The notes: generated from the sequence alone by a model not told the origin. DNA of 17,699 nucleotides from CAYXDO01 sp964463485 (GCA_964463485.1 CAYXDO010000206.1:1-17699), one strand, 5' to 3'. Shown: positions 1 to 7,219, counted from the first letter of the stretch. Translations and numbers: made by a program.

Positions 1-114
1 ACGCCAGCCCCGCCTTGTCGATCTTCTATGGTACCGGCTAGGCCGGGTTATGAAGCTCGACCGGAGCCTTGGACTCGCAAGACCCAAGCGAGTGAGCAAA
101 AGCTCAGTAGTTTC

Positions 115-182
115 GGTACCGGGACCGGGACCGGATGGAGCCGAGGCTCTAATCGATCGGCATCGGGACCGGAACCGGCACC
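115..182. repeat. GGNACC hexanucleotide repeat, two clusters
   Basis: Three in-phase copies lie at 115-132 (GGTACC, GGGACC, GGGACC) and three at 165-182 (GGGACC, GGAACC, GGCACC). They are separated by 32 bases without the repeat. The third position of each unit varies and the rest is constant. No gene covers them. Probably a degenerate microsatellite in the 219-bp non-coding stretch at the left edge; no function can be assigned. Confidence 0.6.
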
Positions 183-190
183 GCTAGATT

Positions 191-220
191 AGTTTAGTTT
201 AGTTCAGTTTAGTTTAGTTT
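191..220. repeat. AGTTT pentanucleotide tandem repeat
   Basis: Six head-to-tail copies of AGTTT, the third being AGTTC. The last copy supplies the first base of the minus-strand stop codon (TTA at 220-222) of the caspase-like gene. The AT-rich tract stands out in a GC-rich setting. A slippage-prone repeat here could move the end of the reading frame. Read on the minus strand it is A-rich, so it does not look like the U-tract of a terminator for that gene. Confidence 0.75.
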
Positions 221-1647
221 TAGAAGGCGCCGATCCAGCCGGCGGGTACTGCCTCTGGGGAGAGCTCGACGAGTGTCTTGTCCAGCTTTTCGAGCAAGGC
301 GCGTGCTCGCGGCGCGGGGCTCTCGCCGAGCTTGGCCTGGTACTCGGCGATCGTCGTGAGCGCGGCTTTCCTGCTCAAGGTCGTGAAATTCGGCACCGGC
401 AGGTTTTGTGCTGTGAACTGGAGTTGGATCTCGGCTCCGTTCAGAGTCTGAAACATGCCCGCGATGTTCTTGTAACCCAGCAAGCGCACCACGAGCTCGC
501 GCTCGGTCGTAATCGTGCTGCGAAAGTCCGCGTCGAGATCGGTGCGGGCGAGGAGGCCTTGAATTCGATCCAGATGTTGCCGCAGTGGCCCCTGAGTTGG
601 GTCGCTCACACTCTCTTCGCCGGATCTGAAGCGCTCCACGACCTCCCGAGATTGCTCGTAGGAAGCTTTGACGAGCGCGAGCTGGGCGTCCGGCTTGCCG
701 TTGTCGTACCCGCGAGCCTTGGTCCAGACGGCGACATTTTCGCCCTTCCTCGTATTCTTCGCGAGGTCCCGATCGAGCCGAGTCGCTCCCTCACGGGTCG
801 CGTTCTCCCAGCGAAGGAGGTGCGGAACTGCGCCGCTGTAGGACCCGGGTGCGGATCCGTCGTAGGCCCAGACGGACTCGAGTTTGGGAAAGATCTCTTG
901 ATACTTGAGCACGCCGGATCCTCCGCCAGTGTAGCAGGCGGAGAACGCGAGGTGCTTGACTTGCTCGGCGCCCCTGGGAAAGAGCTGAGTTAGCTTTCCA
1001 AGGATGTCGAAAGTCAGAGTTCCGTTCGAGTCTCCCCAGACGCCCATACCGACCGAGTGCCCGCTCAGGACCAATCGACTCATCTGAATTCGGCCGGCTT
1101 CGGCGTCGCGGAAAGTCTGGGCGAGCTGTGCGACCTCGTCCTTGGCGTTCTCGCCGGCTTGCTCCAGAACTTTGCCGAGAGCCTCGGCACGCTCCGCGCT
1201 CAAACCCAGCGCGCGCCCGAACGCGACCCGATCGGGGGCCTGGGCGAGATCGAAGCTTCGGCCGTTGATGGCGATCTTGTCCTGCTGAGTTGCCGGGCGC
1301 AGGACGCGAAGCTGGCCCTGCACGCGCGACGCGAGCTCGGAGGACTCATGCGACGCACCAGGATTCATTCCGAGAAAGACGGTGGTCGGAGGGGCCACCG
1401 TGGCGGCCTGGCTTTGAGCGGCGCCCACCAAGCCGGCCAGGCCCGACGCCCCGATCGCGACCGCACGGACCGACGGACGACTCAGAATCCCAAGGAGACC
1501 TTCGCGAAGGGGCGGAGCCTCGGAAGCTCTCGCGCGCGGAGGGCTGGGGCCCAAGGGCACGCGCGCTTCGTCGGGAGGCTGTGCGGGCGGGACCTCGAGC
1601 GGCTCCGTGCGAGCGATCGACGTTCCGGCTCCGTCTCGAACACGCAT
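220..1647 (-). CDS. Putative exported caspase-like (clan CD) cysteine peptidase-domain protein
   Basis: A 475-residue protein that I do not recognise by name. Residues 1-55 are Pro/Arg-rich. A signal-like hydrophobic stretch follows at about 58-80 and ends in SQAA, so export with an unusually long N-terminal extension is possible. The notable part is LSGHSVG (His197) followed 41 residues later by LAFSACYTGG (Cys238). A His in a Ser-Gly-His loop after a hydrophobic strand, then a Cys after a second hydrophobic strand, is the dyad arrangement of clan CD peptidases (caspase, gingipain and clostripain types). The fold assignment is an inference from these two motifs. The C-terminal 190 residues look helical and have no recognised domain. 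The ATG at 1647 has no clear Shine-Dalgarno, but an in-frame TGA at 1699-1701 limits extension and no ATG, GTG or TTG lies between. It lies downstream of the dehydrogenase gene on the same strand. Confidence 0.7.
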   Translation of the reverse strand: MRVRDGAGTSIARTEPLEVPPAQPPDEARVPLGPSPPRARASEAPPLREGLLGILSRPSVRAVAIGASGLAGLVGAAQSQAATVAPPTTVFLGMNPGASHESSELASRVQGQLRVLRPATQQDKIAINGRSFDLAQAPDRVAFGRALGLSAERAEALGKVLEQAGENAKDEVAQLAQTFRDAEAGRIQMSRLVLSGHSVGMGVWGDSNGTLTFDILGKLTQLFPRGAEQVKHLAFSACYTGGGSGVLKYQEIFPKLESVWAYDGSAPGSYSGAVPHLLRWENATREGATRLDRDLAKNTRKGENVAVWTKARGYDNGKPDAQLALVKASYEQSREVVERFRSGEESVSDPTQGPLRQHLDRIQGLLARTDLDADFRSTITTERELVVRLLGYKNIAGMFQTLNGAEIQLQFTAQNLPVPNFTTLSRKAALTTIAEYQAKLGESPAPRARALLEKLDKTLVELSPEAVPAGWIGAF

Positions 1648-1714
1648 GAGGGCATCTTCGATGAAGTTTCTCGAATGGGCGAGAAAAAAGGTAGGCGTTC
1701 AGCCCTGAGGAGGT

Positions 1715-1731
1715 AGACACCGTAAGTGTCT
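1715..1731. promoter_or_regulatory. Operator-like dyad upstream of the caspase-like gene
   Basis: AGACAC, five bases, GTGTCT: perfect 6-bp arms, 68 bp upstream of the minus-strand start at 1647. The size and position suit a dimeric regulator site. No promoter boxes were convincingly placed, so the role is a guess. Confidence 0.25.
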
Positions 1732-1761
1732 GTCATCGCAGAGAGCGGCCGATGGCTGGCT

Positions 1762-1779
1762 AGACCCCCGCGGGGGTCT
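1762..1779 (-). terminator. Perfect GC palindrome at the dehydrogenase stop
   Basis: AGACCCCCGCGGGGGTCT is a perfect 18-bp palindrome whose last base is the first base of the stop codon (TCA at 1779-1781 on the plus strand). As RNA it can form a 7-bp stem with a CGCG loop. No U-tract follows it on the minus strand, so it may be a weak or factor-assisted terminator between the dehydrogenase and the downstream caspase-like gene, or a DNA-binding palindrome. Confidence 0.4.
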
Positions 1780-3290
1780 CACCCGAATTTGATGCCTTGG
1801 GCGAGCGGCAAGTCATTCGACCAATTCACGGTGTTCGTCTGCCGGCGCATATACTGCTTCCAGCTATCCGAACCCGCCTCTCGACCGCCACCCGTGGCTT
1901 TCTCTCCGCCAAAAGCTCCGCCGATCTCGGCGCCCGAGGTTCCGATGTTGACGTTCGCGATGCCGCAGTCCGAACCCCGAGCGGACAGGAAAGTCTCAGC
2001 CGCCTGGAGGCTCCGAGTGAAGATCGACGACGACAGTCCCTGAGTCACCCCGTTCTGGATCTTGATCCCCTCGTCGACGTCTTTGCACTCCATGAGATAC
2101 AAAATCGGAGCGAACGTCTCCTCGGCGACGATCGGCATGTCCGGCTTGGCCCTGACGATCGTCGGCTCCACGAACCACCCCGGGCGGTCCAGACGCTTGC
2201 CGCCGTAGATGATCTCGCCGCCTTGTTTCTTCACCTGTTCGAGCGCCGCCATCATGTCGTTGACCGCGCCTTCGTTGACGAGCGGGCCCATCAGCGTCTT
2301 CGGATCGAGCGGGTCGCCGATGGTGACTTGCTGGTAGGCCTTCACCAAACGCTCGGTGAGTTGGCCAGCGATGCCCTTTTGCATGATGAGTCGCCGAGTC
2401 GTGGTGCAGCGCTGGCCCGCGGTGCCAACCGCTCCGAAGAGCACTGCGCGCGTCGTGAGATCGAGGTCCGCGTCGTCCATCACGATGATCGCGTTGTTTC
2501 CGCCGAGCTCGAGGATGGTGCGCGCGAACCTCGGAGCTACCGCCTTCGCGATGCGCTCCCCCATCTGGTTCGACCCGGTCGCGCTGATCAGCGGCATGCG
2601 CGGGTCGTTGACGAGCATCTCACCGACCTCGCTGCCCTTGCCGATCACGAGGCCCATGAGGCCCGTGTTGCCGTTGGCGGCGAGGACCTCGTTGCAGATG
2701 TGTTGGACGGCGATGGCCGTGAGCGGCGTGTCCGACGACGGCTTCCACACCATGGAGTCTCCACACACCGCGGCGATCGCGGAGTTCCACGCCCAGACCG
2801 CCACCGGGAAATTGAAGGCGCTGATGATTCCGACGACGCCGAGCGGATGCCACTGCTCGAACATGCGGTGTCCGGGCCGCTCGGAGTGCATCGAGAGTCC
2901 GTAGAGTTGACGCGACAGTCCGACCGCGAAGTCGCAGATGTCGATCATCTCCTGAACTTCGCCTTCGCCCTCCGCGCGAATCTTCCCCATCTCGAGCGCA
3001 ACGAGGGCGCCGAGCGCCGGCTTCTTGGCGCGCAAGGCGTTGCCGAGCTGCCGGATCACCTCGCCGCGCCTGGGAGCCGGAGTCATACGCCACTTCTCGA
3101 ACGCCGCAGCCGCGTCGGACATCACGCGTTCGTAGTCCGCCTTGCCGGCCTGAAGGATCGTGGCGATCGGCTTGCCAGTCGCCGGATTCAAGCTCTCGAG
3201 CGGCTTGCCCGAAGGCTCCTTGATCCAGTCGGCGCCGCAGGCCCCTGAGTTGGTTCGCTCGATTCCGAGCTCTTTGAGAAAAGACTCCAT
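1779..3290 (-). CDS. amaB: ALDH7-family L-aminoadipate-6-semialdehyde dehydrogenase
   Basis: A 503-residue NAD(P)-dependent aldehyde dehydrogenase. The ALDH7 (antiquitin) signature is clear near the C-terminus: GGAFGGEKATGGGREAGSDS, then WKQYMRR and DLPLAQGIKF. This subfamily oxidises aminoadipate semialdehyde, in equilibrium with piperideine-6-carboxylate, to 2-aminoadipate in lysine catabolism, in the cytosol. Visible active-site residues are Asn160 (SAFNFP), Lys183 (WKPSS), the general base Glu261 (LELGGN) and the nucleophile Cys295 (GQRCTTTRR). The length is normal for the family. The ATG at 3290 is preferred over one at 3332 because AAGGAG lies 6 nt upstream (plus strand 3297-3302). It is divergent from the lipoprotein gene at 3521. 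The substrate within ALDH7 is inferred from the family; no other lysine-pathway gene is nearby. Confidence 0.93.
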   Translation of the reverse strand: MESFLKELGIERTNSGACGADWIKEPSGKPLESLNPATGKPIATILQAGKADYERVMSDAAAAFEKWRMTPAPRRGEVIRQLGNALRAKKPALGALVALEMGKIRAEGEGEVQEMIDICDFAVGLSRQLYGLSMHSERPGHRMFEQWHPLGVVGIISAFNFPVAVWAWNSAIAAVCGDSMVWKPSSDTPLTAIAVQHICNEVLAANGNTGLMGLVIGKGSEVGEMLVNDPRMPLISATGSNQMGERIAKAVAPRFARTILELGGNNAIIVMDDADLDLTTRAVLFGAVGTAGQRCTTTRRLIMQKGIAGQLTERLVKAYQQVTIGDPLDPKTLMGPLVNEGAVNDMMAALEQVKKQGGEIIYGGKRLDRPGWFVEPTIVRAKPDMPIVAEETFAPILYLMECKDVDEGIKIQNGVTQGLSSSIFTRSLQAAETFLSARGSDCGIANVNIGTSGAEIGGAFGGEKATGGGREAGSDSWKQYMRRQTNTVNWSNDLPLAQGIKFG

Positions 3291-3350
3291 GACAGACTCC
3301 TTGTTCACCGGGATCGATGGCCTCGAACCCATGGTCTCGAACCGATCGCC

Positions 3351-3378
3351 TGCCTATCACGCCGCTCTCGAAAGTCAA
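3351..3378 (-). promoter_or_regulatory. Possible sigma70-type promoter for the dehydrogenase
   Basis: On the minus strand, TTGACT (plus 3373-3378) lies 16 nt before TAGGCA (plus 3351-3356), within the 230-bp divergent intergenic region and about 60 bp upstream of the dehydrogenase start. The -35 element is good and the -10 element is poor. No equally good promoter was seen for the plus-strand lipoprotein. Confidence 0.25.
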
Positions 3379-3520
3379 ACGGTCACTCGGCCTTGGCAGG
3401 AGAAAGTGGACCGGCGCTCGATCGCAGGGCGTTCGCGTGCAAGTTCTGCGAGATGAGTTGAGAGCCATGGGTTGCCGAACGAAAGTCGCGTCTGGCCGCA
3501 CATTGAAGTAGCCTTTGGCG

Positions 3521-5380
3521 GTGCGCGCCCTGACGACGTGTTCGACGGCGTGTTCGACGACGTGTTGGGCGGCGTGTTTGCTGGCCTCTTGTGGGCCGGC
3601 CTCCGTTTCCGCGCCTTCCGATGCCGAGCTCGTCGCGGTCGTCTCGATGAACGAAGCCCATCAGATCGTGGACGCCCGGGTTGGCTTCGCAGGACACCCC
3701 GTCGTCTTCAGTCGCAGTGAAGTCGCTCCGTTCATTGTCGTCGCCGAGGTGCCTCCGGGTTCGTTCGTAGATTCGAACGGAGCTCCGATTGGGATCGATG
3801 GCGTGGGCGTTTCGTACTCCGAGCCCAGGTGTGGATGTACCTCGATCGCCTTTGGTCCTCCCGAGGTCGTCTTGCCGGGCGACGATTGCCCCATTCCGCC
3901 TTGGGCGTCCTGGCGGCTCGAAGGGGAGGGGGATTTGGAGCAAATGACCGCGGAGGTCGAACCCAAGGTGCGGCTGACCTTCGCCGGAGAGTGCGTCGCG
4001 CGGGTGCGGCCCCGCCCTCCGGAGACCGCGCGGGCGCTCGAGATGCGAGTGATTTCTCCGGAGGCGATGGACTTCAAGCTCGAGCTTCGACTCGGGTCAG
4101 GAACGTGCGGAGGAATGGTACCCTCGCCGGACGGGACCGAGTTGTGGGTCGCCCTCGGAGAGGCCGGATTTGCTCGTTGTGGCGCGGACGGATGTATTCA
4201 GGTGGACTCCGTTACGCGCGGCCTGCCTGCTGACCTTGCGCATCTGTCGAGGAGTGGCGGCGTTTTCCTGGCGATCGATTCCCATTCGAGAGTCTACCGA
4301 GGCCTGCCGTCGGAGTTGGTCTACGGCGCTCCCGGAGAGCGATCGCGATGGGTGAGTGCGGTCGTTTCAGACGAAGCTGGGTGGTGGGTGTTCGAATCGA
4401 ACCCATTCCGACTATCTCGAGTGAGTGACGACGGTGGCGTCGAAGAGGTGCCGTTTCCGGGGTTCCTGTCCACCGAGCAGGTGTCGGGGGCGGAGTGGGA
4501 CGACGCCAGCGGGGAGCTCCTGGTGGTCGGCTTCGACGAAGTCAGCGGGCAGCCGTTCGTGCGAAGTCTCCGACTCGCCGACCGAATTTTCGAATCGATC
4601 TCGATCGCCGGTGCGAGTTTGAGGGCTGTGGCCCAAGTGAGTCCGGGCGTCTTCGTGGCGGCTGGAGATCGCGGTCCCGAGGGCCACGGTCGTCTCGTCC
4701 GTGTGACCCGCGCGGGGGTAGTCGAGGTCGAGGTGCTCTTCGATGATCCGTTCGTCGACGAGAGCGCGCGGAGCGGCGGGTCCTGTTACTCACCGCACCC
4801 TCCTTCGAGCCCAGCTCCCAATGCTTTCGTCTCTGTGAGTGCGACAATGGGCGTCGTGTACGCGGTCGGTTGTGACGGTTCGCTGGTTCGAGTCTCCCCC
4901 TTCGGAGCTCGACCCACGGGGGTCTCGATCGCGCTCCCCGACGAGCTCGTGACGACCCCCAGGGATTTGAGGACCGCTTCTCTCGAGCTTCAGCATGTGA
5001 AGCTTTACTCCCCCAGAGATATTCTGATCGGGCTCGAGGAGTCGCACGAGAGTGAGTCACCGAGGCTCGTCCGCGTGGCCATAGAGCGCGTGTCGGGCCG
5101 TACGGACGGGCTGATCGCGGACGTCTTGGAGTCGAACGGGTCGCCTTCACCGGCCATCGGGCTCCATCCCGGGGTGATCGTAGGGATTCATGGCACTCCC
5201 GACGAGCCCTTGGTGACGATGGGAAAGCGCTCCGACCTTCCCCTCGGCTCGGTCGTCGCGATCGCCGAGCGGCCCGAGGTGATTCGGTTCGACAACGAGG
5301 TGACTGCTTCGTCCGACCGGGGCGAGCAAGTGCTGATCGGCGGCTGGTCTGGATTTCTGGCCATCGTTCGCCCGCGGTGA
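3521..5380 (+). CDS. Large propeller-like lipoprotein
   Basis: About 619 residues, not assignable to a named family. With the GTG start at 3521 the protein opens with a Cys/Thr-rich signal segment ending in the lipobox LASC (Cys24), so it is predicted to be a lipid-anchored envelope protein. A TTG at 3515 is an alternative, and an in-frame TAG at 3509-3511 rules out anything earlier; neither start has a strong Shine-Dalgarno. The mature part is beta-rich, with phrases such as PSPDGTELWVA (about 201-211) typical of WD40/NHL-like propeller blades, and ends in GGWSGFLAIVRPR. Several Cys pairs in the first 230 residues could form disulphides. The stop is 36 nt before the sigma-factor start on the same strand, so it may be co-transcribed with that operon and act as an envelope sensor or client. 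That link is an inference. Confidence 0.8.
   Translation: MRALTTCSTACSTTCWAACLLASCGPASVSAPSDAELVAVVSMNEAHQIVDARVGFAGHPVVFSRSEVAPFIVVAEVPPGSFVDSNGAPIGIDGVGVSYSEPRCGCTSIAFGPPEVVLPGDDCPIPPWASWRLEGEGDLEQMTAEVEPKVRLTFAGECVARVRPRPPETARALEMRVISPEAMDFKLELRLGSGTCGGMVPSPDGTELWVALGEAGFARCGADGCIQVDSVTRGLPADLAHLSRSGGVFLAIDSHSRVYRGLPSELVYGAPGERSRWVSAVVSDEAGWWVFESNPFRLSRVSDDGGVEEVPFPGFLSTEQVSGAEWDDASGELLVVGFDEVSGQPFVRSLRLADRIFESISIAGASLRAVAQVSPGVFVAAGDRGPEGHGRLVRVTRAGVVEVEVLFDDPFVDESARSGGSCYSPHPPSSPAPNAFVSVSATMGVVYAVGCDGSLVRVSPFGARPTGVSIALPDELVTTPRDLRTASLELQHVKLYSPRDILIGLEESHESESPRLVRVAIERVSGRTDGLIADVLESNGSPSPAIGLHPGVIVGIHGTPDEPLVTMGKRSDLPLGSVVAIAERPEVIRFDNEVTASSDRGEQVLIGGWSGFLAIVRPR
3533..3580 (+). repeat. 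Four 12-nt tandem repeats inside the signal-peptide code
   Basis: Four units related to ACGACGTGTTCG lie at 3533-3544, 3545-3556, 3557-3568 and 3569-3580. They encode the Thr/Ser/Cys pattern of the lipoprotein signal segment. The first three units differ at only one or two positions and the fourth has drifted more. Confidence 0.75.
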
Positions 5381-5416
5381 AATGAAGGGCGCAACTTCGG
5401 GTGAGGAGGCGGGTTG

Positions 5417-5995
5417 ATGGGGGCAGGAACCGTAGACGAAGAGGCTCAGCTGATGGCCGAGTTCGTTCGTACGCGGGATCGTCGTATGTTCGAGCGATTG
5501 TTCCAGGCCTATCGGCGACCGATCGTCGCGTACGCGGGGCGGTACGTGCGGGATGCGCAGCTTGCCGAGGAGCTCGCCCAGGAAGTCTTCGTGCGAGTTT
5601 ATAAGACGAAACGCTATGAGCCTGACGCGACGTTCAAGACGTGGATTTATCGAGTCGCGACCAACGTGTGCCTGAACGAGCTGCGTCGGCCCGAGCGTCG
5701 AAGGACGGTGCGGGGCCTAGACGACAAGATCGCCGGGGAGCCCGCGCCTGCGAGCGCGCGGCCTGACGTCGCGCTCGAGGGCAAGCGTCTCGGCGCGCGG
5801 CTGAACGCCGCGATCGAGAAGCTCCCGGAGAAACAGCGCGCGGCGTTCTTGCTCGTGCGAATGGAAGGACTTCCGCACGATGAGGTCGCGCGAACTCTAG
5901 AAACGACGGTGCCTTCCGTGAAGTCGCTCGTGCACCGGGCGCTCGAGGCGCTGCGAAAGGAAGCGGCATTCGCTGTCGAAGGAGAGCGAGGATGA
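5417..5995 (+). CDS. ECF-type RNA polymerase sigma factor
   Basis: A 192-residue sigma70-family group 4 factor. Region 2 covers about residues 20-95, with the YRRPIVAYAGRYVRD and AEELAQEVFVRVY helices and the TFKTWIYRVATNVCLNELRR -10-recognition segment. Region 4 covers about 130-180 (LPEKQRAAFLLVRMEGLPHDEVA, then the helix-turn-helix ending SVKSLVHRALEALR). Region 3 is absent, as expected for ECF factors. The ATG at 5417 is chosen because GAGGAGG lies 7 nt upstream (5403-5409). It directs core polymerase to a stress regulon that probably includes its own operon. Its stop overlaps the anti-sigma start by 4 nt (ATGA), the usual arrangement for stoichiometric coupling. The ECF group cannot be named by eye. 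Confidence 0.95.
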   Translation: MGAGTVDEEAQLMAEFVRTRDRRMFERLFQAYRRPIVAYAGRYVRDAQLAEELAQEVFVRVYKTKRYEPDATFKTWIYRVATNVCLNELRRPERRRTVRGLDDKIAGEPAPASARPDVALEGKRLGARLNAAIEKLPEKQRAAFLLVRMEGLPHDEVARTLETTVPSVKSLVHRALEALRKEAAFAVEGERG

Positions 5996-6495
5996 GCGCG
6001 CATCTCGGTGAGGATCTCTTCGACCTCGCGCAGGGCTCTGTGCCCGAAGCGCGTGCGCGTGAGCTCTCGCTGCACCTCGAGACGTGTGAGTCTTGCCGGG
6101 CGCAGCTCGACGAGGCGAAGCGGGTGCTGAGCGCGCTCGACGCGCCGGCGCTCGAGCCTTCTCCGTTCTTCGATCGCAAGGTCTTTCAACGGCTCGACGA
6201 GCTCGATCGCGAGGCCGCGCGACCGTGGTACGAGCGGCTGATTTCAAGAATCCCCGCACCCGCGCTCGCGGTGCCCGCGCTCGCGGCCGCCTTTGCCGCG
6301 ATTGTATTGTGGCCCAAGGATCCCAGCGTCGATTCAAGAGCTCCGAGGCCCGAAGACGACGAAACCAGGACTTTCGCCGAGGTCGATCCGGAGCTGCTCG
6401 AAGACCTCGAGCTATTTCAGAACTTCTCGACCGTGGAGAACCTCGACGTGCTCGATGACCTCGACGTGATCGAGGAGATGGAGGACGCCGGATGA
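5992..6495 (+). CDS. Zinc-finger (ZAS) transmembrane anti-sigma factor with acidic repeat tail
   Basis: 167 residues. The N-terminal zf-HC2/ZAS domain has His28-x3-Cys32-x2-Cys35 (HLETCESCRAQ), the zinc motif of anti-sigma factors that sequester ECF factors at the membrane. One transmembrane helix lies at about 88-107 (AlaVal/Leu-rich), so the C-terminal 60 residues should be periplasmic. That part is very acidic and carries five hexads at 132-161 with pattern [DN]-[LF]-x-[VL]-[LIV]-[EDQ], for example DLELFQ, NLDVLD and DLDVIE. A GGAG lies 7 nt upstream, and the gene overlaps both neighbours by 4 nt (ATGA). The role as the cognate anti-sigma factor is well supported by domain and position. 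The tail is unusual and matches the next protein. Confidence 0.92.
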   Translation: MSAHLGEDLFDLAQGSVPEARARELSLHLETCESCRAQLDEAKRVLSALDAPALEPSPFFDRKVFQRLDELDREAARPWYERLISRIPAPALAVPALAAAFAAIVLWPKDPSVDSRAPRPEDDETRTFAEVDPELLEDLELFQNFSTVENLDVLDDLDVIEEMEDAG

Positions 6496-6719
6496 GCTCC
6501 ATGCGATGGCTCTTGGGCGCGGGCCTCGTGACCACGCTCGGGCTCGTCAAGAAGGCTCGCGCCGACGGCTCGGCGGTGCGAACGTCTTCCTCGGCGGAGA
6601 GCAAGCTCAGCGCCGAAGATCGGGAGGTCGTGGCTAACCTCGAGGTCCTGAGCGATCTGGAGCTGTTGGAGAATTTCGAGCTGCTCGAGCTCATGCATGT
6701 GTTGGAGGCCAACGAATGA
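6492..6719 (+). CDS. Small exported protein with acidic hexapeptide repeats
   Basis: 75 residues, no named family recognised. Residues 1-24 look like a short signal or membrane segment (MRWLLGAGLVTTLGLVKKARA), with a possible AxA-type cleavage. Residues 43-72 are five hexads: DREVVA, NLEVLS, DLELLE, NFELLE, LMHVLE. This is the same [DN]-[LF]-E-[VL]-[LV]-[EDS] pattern as the anti-sigma tail. GGAGGA lies 6 nt before the start, and the gene overlaps both neighbours by 4 nt, so translation is coupled along the operon. The periodic acidic/hydrophobic design suggests a binding or self-assembly surface. A role as a periplasmic modulator of the anti-sigma factor, or as partner of the basic protein encoded next, is inference. 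Confidence 0.85.
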   Translation: MSSMRWLLGAGLVTTLGLVKKARADGSAVRTSSSAESKLSAEDREVVANLEVLSDLELLENFELLELMHVLEANE

Positions 6720-7219
6720 GAACCTCACGCCGACAATTCATCGCGGCTTCCGTGGGCTCGGCGCTCGTATGGACCGCGGACCCTGCTCGAGCGGACCCTC
6801 CGCCCGATCGAGTCGCCTGGTGGAATAGCCTCAGTCCAGAAGACAAGGCCGAGCTACGAGAGCGTCTCAAGCGGTGGAAAGCGATGCCGGCGGAGAAGAG
6901 GCAAGAGATTCTCGAGGCCGCGCAGAAGCTCCACGCGCTCGAACCGAGAGAGCGAGAGGCCGTCCGCGACTCGTTTCGTCGCTATCGCGGATTTGGTCCG
7001 CGAGATCGGGCGCGGATGCGCAGGAACTACGACGAATTCCGAAAGCTCCCGCCGGACGAACGCCATCGACTCAAGAAGCTCGCCATGAAATTCGGGGAGC
7101 TCTCCCCGGAAGACAAGGCCAAGCTCATCGAACGGATCAATCGATGGCGGGACCTCACGCCCGAGCAGAAGCAGAAGCTCCGGAAGAGAATTCGCGCTCG
7201 CCGACAGGGCAACCAATAG
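6716..7219 (+). CDS. Tat-exported DUF3106-like basic repeat protein
   Basis: 167 residues. The N-terminus carries a twin-arginine-like motif (TSRRQFIAAS), a hydrophobic stretch and ARAD, consistent with Tat export and cleavage after about residue 26. From residue 40 to the end there are seven 18-residue repeats (40-57, 58-75, 76-93, 94-111, 112-129, 130-147, 148-165). Each starts with a Pro-Glu/Asp or similar helix cap (SPEDK, PAEKR, EPRER, GPRDR, PPDER, SPEDK, TPEQK) and usually ends in a hydrophobic residue. The composition is strongly basic. DUF3106-type proteins have this LxPExxxxL repeat style and unknown function; the shape recalls periplasmic helical proteins such as CpxP/Spy, but homology to those is not shown. 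GGAGG lies 7 nt upstream and the 5' end overlaps the small gene by 4 nt. Confidence 0.88.
   Translation: MRTSRRQFIAASVGSALVWTADPARADPPPDRVAWWNSLSPEDKAELRERLKRWKAMPAEKRQEILEAAQKLHALEPREREAVRDSFRRYRGFGPRDRARMRRNYDEFRKLPPDERHRLKKLAMKFGELSPEDKAKLIERINRWRDLTPEQKQKLRKRIRARRQGNQ

Noticed and set aside
1..192. Frame open from the left edge to a TAG at 190-192, possibly the end of an upstream gene
   Set aside because: Codons have no G/C third-position bias and the text is dominated by the GGNACC repeat; no domain is visible, so chance openness is more likely.
191..220. AGTTT repeat considered as a terminator U-tract
   Set aside because: On the strand of the gene that ends there it is A-rich, and no GC stem precedes it.
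406..993. Plus-strand open frame opposite the caspase-like gene
   Set aside because: Antisense shadow of a real gene with recognisable motifs on the other strand; no Shine-Dalgarno or family resemblance.
1797..3248. Long plus-strand open frame opposite the dehydrogenase
   Set aside because: An Arg/Asp/His-rich translation is typical of the antisense frame of a GC-rich gene; the minus-strand ALDH is unambiguous.
5634..6189. Two minus-strand open frames across the sigma and anti-sigma genes
   Set aside because: Arg/Ser/Ala-rich shadow frames; the plus-strand genes have clear domains, ribosome sites and overlaps.
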